This document shows, piece by piece, positions 21,098-28,539 of a stretch of DNA of 64,000 bases. How positions within the stretch are numbered: the stretch's first letter is position 1; every line of letters begins with the position of its first letter. The notes below the pieces were generated by a model. That model did not search any database and was not told where the DNA came from. It saw only the letters and a program-made list of their open reading frames with translations. The DNA comes from Clostridia bacterium (GTDB taxonomy: Bacteria > Bacillota > Clostridia > Oscillospirales > Acutalibacteraceae): NCBI GenBank assembly GCA_017516445.1, contig JAFXCZ010000013.1:210416-274415 (forward strand). The letters are read 5' to 3'. The position numbers were made by a program, and so were the translations under genes.

Positions 21098-21247
21098 AGG
21101 TTTTAAATCACTCCTCTGAAAATTTTACGGCTTTAAACACCGCAAGAGAAACATAAATGACGGGTTTTTGTTACATTTTTTTAGTCAAAAAATACATTAA
21201 TTTTTTGAAAAGAACGCACAATCCCCCATCATCATTAGTAATTTACA

Positions 21248-21276
21248 ATTATATACCAAAAAAAATCAATAGTCAA
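21248..21276 (-). promoter_or_regulatory. rpoBC promoter
   Basis: TTGACT at 21276-21271 and perfect TATAAT at 21253-21248 on the minus strand, spacer 17 bases. It gives rpoB a leader of about 140 bases with no obvious attenuator. The rest of the 21098-21455 gap holds only AT-rich DNA and the hairpin listed next. Confidence 0.75.
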
Positions 21277-21379
21277 GCACTTTTTCTAAATAATTGTTAA
21301 TTTTTTGAAAAAAATAAAAAACCGGTAGATTTTTATCGTTTTTGGTCATCACAGTATCTTTTGCCTCTTATCTGAAACA

Positions 21380-21440
21380 AAAAACTCCGCCGAAGCGCAA
21401 TGTCATTAAGTTAAGATATTGCGCCGCAGCGGAGCTTTTA
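21380..21440 (-). terminator. Terminator after the permease-like gene
   Basis: A long interrupted stem, GCTCCGC...GCGCAAT paired with ATTGCGC...GCGGAG, is followed by a T-run on the minus strand. It lies 15 bases after the stop codon of the permease-like gene and separates it from rpoB. Confidence 0.75.
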
Positions 21441-21455
21441 CAATTTTAAATAATT

Positions 21456-23087
21456 TTAATTTGACAAGCTTTCAGTATTTTTTCGATATGAAAGATAAAG
21501 CACAAGCAATAGTGCTAAAGGAATGATTACTACTGCTATAGTTGCAAGTATCATTAACATATCATTCGCGGCGGCAATATTAATTCTCGCCACGCCACCT
21601 GCCGCAATAAGCGAAGATATGTCACGCCAAGTCTTAAGTCCCTCGTTATATACAACGCCGTTACTGCTGCACCATATACCTCTTATCACACCTATAGCAT
21701 AAAAAGAGGTCAACACGAAAAAGATACCGATTATCAGGTTTTTTGCGCGTAGCTTTTGACCGTTAAAAACAAGCCTTACTGCAAGATACACCACAAAAAC
21801 AGTCGTCCAAAGCGTAATACTCGATAAAAATTTAACCATATAAGCCGAATAAGTATCAAGCATTCCAAGTTGACTTATAGTTAAGTAGCCGCCTACAAAT
21901 AAGAATGGTACAAAGCAAAGTAAAAGTAGCCTTTGCTTTGTAGATACATTAAATAATCCAAAGCCTACGCCCGACGGAAGCACAACCAAATAATATACTA
22001 TTGTTAAGGCAAGCGGAATAGCAACCAAGCTATTAATTAATATTTGTGAAAATGGCGCCTCACTGCCTAACATTTGGAACAAATTAGAAAAATTTTCAAA
22101 CGTAGGTTTCTTTGGTAAAAAACCATTTGGCAGGGTGAATAATTCATCAAGCGGCACAAACGCTTTTAACAAATAATTTACAGCGTAATACGAAGCCACA
22201 ATAGTCAAAAACATAGAAAGCGCAAAGGTTACAAGGCCAAGCACCTTAAATACGCGGTGCTCTGAGCTGACATTTTTGCAAATAGCCCAAGCCCCGAAAG
22301 CAATAGCACAAGCTATCAAGCACCAAACCGAAAGCATTATAAGTCCTACAACCAAAATAGCATAAGCAAAGCCAACATCATACCTTACCATAAGGTAATC
22401 GTTAAATATTGTATAAAGCCAATCTGCAGAATAATCCAATGACGGTGCACCCACAACGCCTGTCACAATATTGCCGCCGCTATACATTAAAACTGGGATT
22501 AAACAAACAGCAATCGCGGTACCTAAAAAGCTATGCTTCATTCTTGCAGCAATATATGTAACCGAAAACACAGGTGCCAAGCAATAAAGCCACATTATAA
22601 TTATCGCAAGCTCCATTGTGTATACTTCTTTAAATGCTATCGGCTCGGTTATAATACCGCCGCTTAAAAGTATAGAATTAATCATACCGTAGCTATCGCC
22701 GCTAAAAATCATATTAAAAAGATTAGGAAGCATAGCACAAAGGCTTACAAGCCAAAATGCACCCATAACACCAAGTCCAAACGGAAGCTTAAGCCTTGCC
22801 GTAAAAAGTGCAGGCAAAATCGCAGAAAATAAAAGCAATACCGCCACAACACAAACCATACTTGCCGTATTGCTAAGGCATATTCCGATTACATCGTCTT
22901 TAAAAATATTTGAATAATTTTGAAGCCCGACAAACGACGGAGCTTCTATCATATTAAACTTAGTAAGGCTATAATAAAGCATTTCAATTAACTTATACAC
23001 GCCAAAGGTAGCCACCAAGAACACAGGTATTTGAAAAAGTATTCCAAAGCGTGAGTTTATTTGTCCTTTTTTTAATACTTTATCCAT
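21456..23087 (-). CDS. Orphan fused sugar-ABC permease-like membrane protein
   Basis: This protein of about 543 residues has roughly 13-14 hydrophobic segments. The first half resembles MalF/UgpA permeases: YSLTKFNMIEAPSFVGLQNY, then SNTASMVC. The second half resembles MalG/UgpE: FLPKKPTFENFSNLF followed by QILINSLVAIPLALTIVYYL and a final VVIIPLALLLVLYLSYRK. The two permease types thus seem fused in one chain. I cannot find the cytoplasmic EAA loop (EAAxxDGA) that docks the ATPase in either half, and no binding protein or ATPase gene is adjacent. It may be a degenerate or repurposed permease. The ATG at 23087 follows TGGAGG; an upstream codon at 23105 lacks a site. Confidence 0.7.
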   Translation of the reverse strand: MDKVLKKGQINSRFGILFQIPVFLVATFGVYKLIEMLYYSLTKFNMIEAPSFVGLQNYSNIFKDDVIGICLSNTASMVCVVAVLLLFSAILPALFTARLKLPFGLGVMGAFWLVSLCAMLPNLFNMIFSGDSYGMINSILLSGGIITEPIAFKEVYTMELAIIIMWLYCLAPVFSVTYIAARMKHSFLGTAIAVCLIPVLMYSGGNIVTGVVGAPSLDYSADWLYTIFNDYLMVRYDVGFAYAILVVGLIMLSVWCLIACAIAFGAWAICKNVSSEHRVFKVLGLVTFALSMFLTIVASYYAVNYLLKAFVPLDELFTLPNGFLPKKPTFENFSNLFQMLGSEAPFSQILINSLVAIPLALTIVYYLVVLPSGVGFGLFNVSTKQRLLLLCFVPFLFVGGYLTISQLGMLDTYSAYMVKFLSSITLWTTVFVVYLAVRLVFNGQKLRAKNLIIGIFFVLTSFYAIGVIRGIWCSSNGVVYNEGLKTWRDISSLIAAGGVARINIAAANDMLMILATIAVVIIPLALLLVLYLSYRKNTESLSN

Positions 23088-23112
23088 ATAAAAGCCTCCA
23101 ATCATTTTCTAA

Positions 23113-23150
23113 AAAAAGCCAATAAAACAAGCGTTTTATTGGCTTTTTAA
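23113..23150 (-). terminator. Terminator after guaA
   Basis: 16-base arms AAAAAGCCAATAAAAC and GTTTTATTGGCTTTTT around a 4-base loop, between the guaA stop and the start of the permease-like gene. T-rich on the minus strand. Confidence 0.85.
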
Positions 23151-23155
23151 TAAGT

Positions 23156-24139
23156 TTATTCAAATTCTATTGTACCAACGGGTTTAGGTGTGATATCCAT
23201 AAGCACACGGCTTATGCCCTTAACCTCGCTTGTGATACGAGCGGTAATGTGGTGCAAAAGCGCATACGGAATTTCTTCAATAGTAGCGGTCATAGCGTCG
23301 GTTGTATTGACCGCGCGGATGATTGCGCACCAACCGTCAAGACGCTTTCCGTCAATAACACCTACTGCGGTCATATCAGGAATAGCAATAAAATACTGCC
23401 AAACCTTGCCTGCAAGACCGTTTTTATCAAACTCTTCACGCAAGACGGCATCCGCCTCACGCAAAGCCTCAAGTCTGTCACGTGTGATAGCACCAAGACA
23501 GCGTACACCAAGACCTGGGCCTGGGAATGGCTGACGGTAAACCATCTCATGCGGGAGACCTAAAGCCTCACCTACAACGCGTACCTCGTCCTTGTAAAGC
23601 AGCTTTACAGGCTCTACAAGCTCCATTTCCATATCCTCAGGAAGACCGCCTACGTTGTGGTGTGCCTTAACGCCGTCAGATTCCAATATATCGGGATAAA
23701 TTGTACCCTGTGCCAAGAAAGAAATGTCGTCAAGCTTGCTTGCTTCCTCGTCGAATACCTTTATAAACTCACCGCCGATAATCTTTCGCTTTTTCTCGGG
23801 ATCGCTTACACCCTTAAGCAAATCAAGAAAACGGTCGGTAGCATCAATATAAATAAGGTTAGCATCAAGTCCGTTTTTAAACACCTCAATAACCTGCTCG
23901 CTCTCACCCTTACGCATAAGGCCGTGGTTAACGTGAACACAAACAAGCTGTTTGCCGATAGCCTTAATAAGAAGTGCGGCTACAACCGATGAATCAACAC
24001 CGCCTGAAAGAGCCAATAAAACCTTTTTATCGCCAACCTGAGCGCGCACCTCTTTAACCTGTTCTTCAATAAAAGCATCTGCTAAAGCCTTGGTTGTGAT
24101 GCGCTCCATACTTTCGGGACGTACATTACTGTTTGCCAT
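23156..24139 (-). CDS. guaA: GMP synthase, ATP-pyrophosphatase/synthase subunit without amidotransferase domain
   Basis: GMP synthase aminates XMP to GMP. This 327-residue protein starts with a short leader and the FIEEQVKEVRAQVG helix. The PP-loop LALSGGVDSSVVA follows near residues 42-55, then HVNHGLMRKGE, RQPFPGPGLGVRCLG and the C-terminal dimerisation domain ending TPKPVGTIEFE. It lacks the roughly 190-residue glutamine amidotransferase domain that precedes this in ordinary bacterial GuaA. It therefore resembles the separate archaeal synthase subunit. A partner amidotransferase should be encoded elsewhere, or ammonia is used directly. The start follows AAGGGGGAT. It lies 13 bases downstream of a CofE-like gene in the same direction. 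Confidence 0.92.
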   Translation of the reverse strand: MANSNVRPESMERITTKALADAFIEEQVKEVRAQVGDKKVLLALSGGVDSSVVAALLIKAIGKQLVCVHVNHGLMRKGESEQVIEVFKNGLDANLIYIDATDRFLDLLKGVSDPEKKRKIIGGEFIKVFDEEASKLDDISFLAQGTIYPDILESDGVKAHHNVGGLPEDMEMELVEPVKLLYKDEVRVVGEALGLPHEMVYRQPFPGPGLGVRCLGAITRDRLEALREADAVLREEFDKNGLAGKVWQYFIAIPDMTAVGVIDGKRLDGWCAIIRAVNTTDAMTATIEEIPYALLHHITARITSEVKGISRVLMDITPKPVGTIEFE

Positions 24140-24152
24140 TTTAAAATCCCCC

Positions 24153-25343
24153 TTAGTTAGTATAGTTATCGAAATAGCCCTGAACGAGTATTACAGGTGT
24201 ACCCTTATCGCCCGAGCCGGAAGTTAAGTCACAAAGTGAGCCGATAAGGTCGGTAAGCTGACGGGGCGTTGTACCCTGTGCTGCCATATTACCAACAAGG
24301 TCGCTTCCTTTTTCTTTAATACTCTTAGAAATAGCAGCCTTTAATTCTTCACCCGATAAATCCTTAAAATCATTATCAGCCAAATATTTAAGCTTTAATT
24401 CGTTAGGTGTACCAACAAGACCGTCGGTAAATGCGGGGGAAACACAGGGGTCTGCCAATTCCCAAATTTTGCCCTGTGGGTCCTTGAAAGCGCCATCGCC
24501 GTAAACCATTACTTCAATTTTCTTGCCTGTTTTCTCAAGCAAAAGCTTCTGCACCTCTAAAACAAGACCTTTACACTCATTCGGGAAGAGCTTTATAGAT
24601 TCCTCTGTAGCTTTATTGGAGCCTAAAAGACCGAATTTAGAGTTATAGCCGCTGCCGTCAACCGAAGAGGTGAGAATTTCATCAAGACCGTAAACAATTT
24701 TAGCACCGCCCTCTTTCAAAAGACGCTTTGTACGGGCGCGGGTATGAATATCGCAAGCGAGTACGCAGTCGGTATAGTTTAAAATTGCCTTTGCCTGATT
24801 AGCAAAAATAATTTCTACCTCGGCACCGCATTCTTCAATAAGGTCCTTATAATACTGAACATAGTCAACACCCGTAAATTTAAGCGGATGCACACCGAAA
24901 ACCTCTCGATAGCGTTCTAAAGACAGAACGTCAGCGTAAGGGTTGATACCTGCGGCATCAAGCTTATCCCAATCTGCAAGCTCATTACCAACCTCATCCG
25001 AAGGATACGCAAGCATTAAAACAATTTTCTTAGCACCCTTTGCAATACCCTTTAAGCAGATTGCAAAACGGTTACGCGATAAAATCGGGAAAATAACACC
25101 GACTGTGTTATCGCCGAATTTAGCCTTAATGTCCTTAGCGATTGCATCAACCGAAGCATAATTGCCTTGTGAGCGGGCAACTATAGACTCGGTCATAGCA
25201 ACAACATCGCGGTCACGAAGTGAGAAGCCCTCCCACTCGGCAGCCTCTAAAACGCTGTCTGCTACGATTTTCGCCAAATCGTCTCCCTCACGGATAATGG
25301 GGCAACGAATACCCCTTGAAACAGTACCAACTTTTCTTTCCAT
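24153..25343 (-). CDS. CofE-like ligase (coenzyme F420-0:L-glutamate ligase family)
   Basis: This 396-residue protein belongs to the family that in methanogens and actinobacteria attaches gamma-glutamyl residues to F420-0 using GTP. Family motifs include VAMTESIVARSQGNY, SRNRFAICLKGIAKGAKKIVLML, LACDIHTRARTKRLL, YGDGAFKDP and LADPCVSPAFTDGL. It is longer than CofE of methanogens (about 250 residues). No other F420 biosynthesis gene is in the window, and clostridia of this kind are not known F420 producers. The true substrate is therefore probably another glutamyl acceptor. It is cotranscribed with guaA. Confidence 0.8.
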   Translation of the reverse strand: MERKVGTVSRGIRCPIIREGDDLAKIVADSVLEAAEWEGFSLRDRDVVAMTESIVARSQGNYASVDAIAKDIKAKFGDNTVGVIFPILSRNRFAICLKGIAKGAKKIVLMLAYPSDEVGNELADWDKLDAAGINPYADVLSLERYREVFGVHPLKFTGVDYVQYYKDLIEECGAEVEIIFANQAKAILNYTDCVLACDIHTRARTKRLLKEGGAKIVYGLDEILTSSVDGSGYNSKFGLLGSNKATEESIKLFPNECKGLVLEVQKLLLEKTGKKIEVMVYGDGAFKDPQGKIWELADPCVSPAFTDGLVGTPNELKLKYLADNDFKDLSGEELKAAISKSIKEKGSDLVGNMAAQGTTPRQLTDLIGSLCDLTSGSGDKGTPVILVQGYFDNYTN

Positions 25344-25464
25344 TTAAAGTCCCTCTTATCTAAAATTAAGATTACATAATATTTTACCACAAAAACACTG
25401 TAAAATCTACTTTTTTTTATAACTTTTTGAATTTTTTGCAATATGCACAAAAATATATAAACCC

Positions 25465-25493
25465 TTGACAAAAATGTTTTATTATGCTAAAGT
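25465..25493 (+). promoter_or_regulatory. Promoter of the lysine-riboswitch unit
   Basis: Perfect TTGACA at 25465-25470 and TAAAGT at 25488-25493 with a 17-base spacer, just upstream of the aptamer. Confidence 0.65.
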
Positions 25494-25502
25494 ATATTGG
25501 TA

Positions 25503-25666
25503 AGATAGAGGCGCGGTATGTTAATAGTAAGTTTTGGATGCTAATCACGGCGGTGAGAAGCCAAAACCCAAAGGAGCAGCCGCCGAAGAGGGTTGCCGGC
25601 AGGCGCTACTCTGGTAAGACGGAATAATATTCGGCTTACTGTCGCATTTGCGGAGTGCTATCAGCT
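25503..25666 (+). ncRNA. Lysine riboswitch (L-box) aptamer
   Basis: The conserved core is present in order: AGATAGAGGCGCG, a TAGTAAG element, GGTGAGAAGCC, CGCCGAAGAGGGTTGCCGGC, GGCGCTACTCTGGTAAGAC and TTACTGTCGC. The closing 3' strand GCGGAGTGCTATC pairs with the start. When lysine is bound, the downstream hairpin at 25700 should form and stop transcription, so dapA and lysA are repressed by lysine. Confidence 0.95.
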
Positions 25667-25699
25667 TTGGGAACGCTATATTGTTTTCTTAATGTTTGG

Positions 25700-25725
25700 T
25701 AGCCGAGCAATCGGCTATTTTTTAT
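25700..25725 (+). terminator. Riboswitch expression-platform terminator
   Basis: TAGCCGA and TCGGCTA with a GCAA tetraloop, followed by a run of six T, between the lysine aptamer and dapA. Confidence 0.9.
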
Positions 25726-25745
25726 TGTATATCGGAGGAAAAATT

Positions 25746-26633
25746 ATGAAAAAGACAATTTTTGAAGGCATTGCTACCGCCCTTATTACCCCAATTACCG
25801 AAAATGGTATTGACTATGAGGCTTTTAAAAGACTTATCGACTGGCAGATTGAAGAGGGTGTTAACGCACTTGTTGTTGCAGGTACTACAGGCGAGGCCTC
25901 AACCTTTAGTGATGACGAGCACCGCGAGGCTATTGATTTTGCGGTAAAATACGTAAATGGCAGAGTTCCCGTAATTGCAGGTACAGGCTCTAACGATACC
26001 GCTTACGCTTTAGACCTGACCCGCTGCGCCTGCCGTTCAGGTGCGGATGCAGTTTTGGTGGTTACACCCTACTACAACAAAGCCACCCAAAAGGGACTTA
26101 TTAAAATGTTTACCGCTATTGCGGATGAATCTACCGTTCCGGTAATTCTTTATGACGTACCCTCAAGAACAGGTATGGCTATTGAGCCTGAGACGGTTGC
26201 CGTTTTGGCAGAGCATCCCAATATTGTAGCCTTAAAGGCGGCAAGCGGTAATATTTCAAAAATTGCTAAAACCGCTCAGCTTTGCGGTGATAAGATTGAT
26301 ATTTACTCGGGCAACGATGACCAAATCGTACCTATTATGTCATTGGGCGGTAAGGGTTGTATTTCGGTGCTTTCCAACCTTTTACCCAAGGAAACTGTAA
26401 AAATGGCAGATACATTTTTTAAGGGTGACGTTAAGGCTGCCGCTAAAATGCAGCTAGACTTCATCCCCCTTGTTGATGCACTTTTCTGCGAGGTTAACCC
26501 CATTCCCGTAAAGGCGGCAATGGCTAAGATGGGCTTCTGTGAAGATTATTTGCGTCTACCCCTTACTCCTATGGAGGATGAGCACCGCGCAGTTTTATAT
26601 GAAGAAATGAGAAAGAACGGAATAGATATTTAA
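25746..26633 (+). CDS. dapA: 4-hydroxy-tetrahydrodipicolinate synthase
   Basis: DapA condenses pyruvate with aspartate semialdehyde, the first committed step to diaminopimelate and lysine. The 295-residue TIM barrel has the substrate motif GTTGEASTF, the catalytic tyrosine in LYDVPSRTG and the Schiff-base lysine in VALKAASGN. ATG at 25746 is the true start because GGAGG lies 9 bases upstream and homology begins there; the upstream in-frame extension runs back into the riboswitch. The stop codon overlaps the lysA start by one base. Expression is controlled by the lysine riboswitch. Confidence 0.97.
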   Translation: MKKTIFEGIATALITPITENGIDYEAFKRLIDWQIEEGVNALVVAGTTGEASTFSDDEHREAIDFAVKYVNGRVPVIAGTGSNDTAYALDLTRCACRSGADAVLVVTPYYNKATQKGLIKMFTAIADESTVPVILYDVPSRTGMAIEPETVAVLAEHPNIVALKAASGNISKIAKTAQLCGDKIDIYSGNDDQIVPIMSLGGKGCISVLSNLLPKETVKMADTFFKGDVKAAAKMQLDFIPLVDALFCEVNPIPVKAAMAKMGFCEDYLRLPLTPMEDEHRAVLYEEMRKNGIDI

Positions 26634-27928
26634 TGATTTGTGATAATATCAGCATAAACAGTAAAGGGCATTTGACCTTTGCGGGCTTTGATACAGTTGA
26701 TTTAGCAAAAAAATACGGCACACCTCTTTACCTTATGGATGAAAATAAAATCCGCGAGCATATAAGGGAATATAAAACGGCTTTCAGCAAATATTTCCCC
26801 GAGGGCTCTTGTCCCGAATTTGCTTCTAAAGCCCTTTCGTGCAAGCAGATTTACCGTATTTTAGCCGAAGAAAAAATGAATATTGACGTGGTGTCCTGCG
26901 GTGAAATTTATACCGCCGTTTCGGTTGATTTTCCAATGGAGCACTGCTTTTTCCACGGCAACAACAAGACCGACAGCGATATTGCCTTTGCTATGGAAAA
27001 CGGTGTAGGCTACTTTGTTGCCGACAGCGAGGATGAGCTTTTTGCAATAAACCAAATTGCAAAAGAAAAGGGCATTACACAGAAAATCCTGCTTCGTGTA
27101 ACACCCGGTATTGACACCCACACCCACCAAAAAATTTCAACAGGTAATGTTGATTCTAAATTCGGCATTGCTATTAGCACCGGTCAGGCAAAAGAAACAG
27201 TCGAAAATATCTTAAAGCTTAGCAATATTAAGCTTTGCGGTTTTCACTGTCATATCGGCTCTCAGATTTTTGAGAGCGAGCCGTTTGCCACCGCGTCCGA
27301 GCTTATGCTTTCCTTTATTGCCGAGGTGCAAAAAGATTTAAAGCTTGAAACCGAAATTTTAAACTTAGGCGGCGGCTTTGGTGTGAGATATTTAGAAAGC
27401 CACCCCGAAATAAACTATACCGAAAAAATTGAAGAGATCTCAAAAATACTTAAAATTCAGTGCGATTTCTTGGGTATTGCAATCCCGAAAATCGCAATGG
27501 AGCCGGGCAGAAGCATTGTAGCCGATGCAGGTATGACACTTTACACCGTAGGCTCGGTTAAAGAAATTACGGGCTATAAGAATTATGTTTCGGTAGACGG
27601 TGGTATGACCGATAATCCGCGCTATACCCTCTATGAAGCGCCCTATACCGTAATGCTCGCCTCTCGCGCAAATGAAGAAAAGAACTTTTGCGCCACAATT
27701 GCCGGCAGATGCTGTGAATCGGGCGATATTTTACAGGAAAATGTAATGCTACCCAAACCCCAACGAAATGATATTTTAGCGGTGCTTACAACTGGTGCTT
27801 ATAACTATTCAATGGCGTCTAATTATAACCGTGTTCCCCGCCCGCCGATAATTATGCTAAACGATAACGGCGACTATTTAGCCGTAAAACGCGAAACTTA
27901 CCAAGACGTTTGCTCTCTTGATGTATGA
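26633..27928 (+). CDS. lysA: Diaminopimelate decarboxylase
   Basis: LysA converts meso-diaminopimelate to lysine with PLP. The 431-residue protein has the N-terminal PLP lysine in FASKALSC, the glycine-rich phosphate loop LNLGGGFGVRY, EPGRSIVADAG, and the partner active-site cysteine in CCESGDIL. It is translationally coupled to dapA and under the same lysine riboswitch, so first and last steps of the pathway are regulated together. The intermediate dap genes are not in the window. Confidence 0.97.
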   Translation: MICDNISINSKGHLTFAGFDTVDLAKKYGTPLYLMDENKIREHIREYKTAFSKYFPEGSCPEFASKALSCKQIYRILAEEKMNIDVVSCGEIYTAVSVDFPMEHCFFHGNNKTDSDIAFAMENGVGYFVADSEDELFAINQIAKEKGITQKILLRVTPGIDTHTHQKISTGNVDSKFGIAISTGQAKETVENILKLSNIKLCGFHCHIGSQIFESEPFATASELMLSFIAEVQKDLKLETEILNLGGGFGVRYLESHPEINYTEKIEEISKILKIQCDFLGIAIPKIAMEPGRSIVADAGMTLYTVGSVKEITGYKNYVSVDGGMTDNPRYTLYEAPYTVMLASRANEEKNFCATIAGRCCESGDILQENVMLPKPQRNDILAVLTTGAYNYSMASNYNRVPRPPIIMLNDNGDYLAVKRETYQDVCSLDV

Positions 27929-27952
27929 CAATATTCAGTTGTGTGTGGTATG

Positions 27953-27990
27953 ACGAACCCACCCTTGATTACAAGGGTGGGTTCGTTAAT
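27953..27990 (+). terminator. Terminator after lysA
   Basis: Perfect 15-base arms ACGAACCCACCCTTG and CAAGGGTGGGTTCGT with an ATTA loop. The following T-tract is broken, so termination may be less efficient. Confidence 0.7.
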
Positions 27991-28026
27991 TAATCTTAAT
28001 TATTTATATTTTGCAACCAATTGCAT

Positions 28027-28491
28027 TTAATTTGTCATTTCAAAACACAAGGAACTACCACTTGCGTTTTCTAGAATATTAGCTTGCTCTAATATTTCTT
28101 CAACTTGCAATTTGTTAATACCATCTAAAATATCATCAATATTATTAACTGACATATTAGGTAATAATACAGTCCATTTTGTATTATAAATCAATATATC
28201 ATCTTTTGTAAGGCTTTGTAAAAACTTTAATGTATTACCTTTTGTTCTACAAGCGCAAATATACAAATCACAGTTTCCTAATTTTTTAAAATCCTCAGTC
28301 AAAGCAGCATCGGTATCTCCACGTGTAGTAATACCGATAATTCTGCCATTAATTATTACTTTTGCAACTCTATCTCTTCCAATATGATTCAAAACCGTAA
28401 CATTATTATTTTGACTTAGTTTATCAATCAATAAATTGAGCGTTGTTGTTTTACCATATCCACTATGTCCTCGTAAAGCAATAATTTTCAT
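28027..28491 (-). CDS. Small P-loop ATP/GTP-binding protein of unknown role
   Basis: This 154-residue soluble protein has a Walker A motif GHSGYGKTT at residues 8-16 directly after the first strand (MKIIALRGHSG). It looks like the core of a small NTPase or kinase, reminiscent of MobB/ParA-like folds, but has no specific family motif I recognise. ATG at 28491 follows AAGGAG. It lies about 48 bases after the collagen-like gene in the same direction and could be cotranscribed with it. The context suggests an accessory island; no function is claimed. Confidence 0.6.
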   Translation of the reverse strand: MKIIALRGHSGYGKTTTLNLLIDKLSQNNNVTVLNHIGRDRVAKVIINGRIIGITTRGDTDAALTEDFKKLGNCDLYICACRTKGNTLKFLQSLTKDDILIYNTKWTVLLPNMSVNNIDDILDGINKLQVEEILEQANILENASGSSLCFEMTN

Positions 28492-28539
28492 TTTAATACT
28501 CCTTAAACTTTCTACTTGATTATAATATAAAACCATAAT

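Noticed and set aside
21456-23087. Sequencing frameshift joining two ABC permease genes
   Set aside because: The reading frame is continuous and the junction has no overlapping start/stop or ribosome site. Missing EAA loops in both halves argue for a diverged protein instead.
24153-25343. Evidence for coenzyme F420 synthesis
   Set aside because: Only one family member is present; no other F420 gene is in the window, and family membership alone does not fix the substrate.
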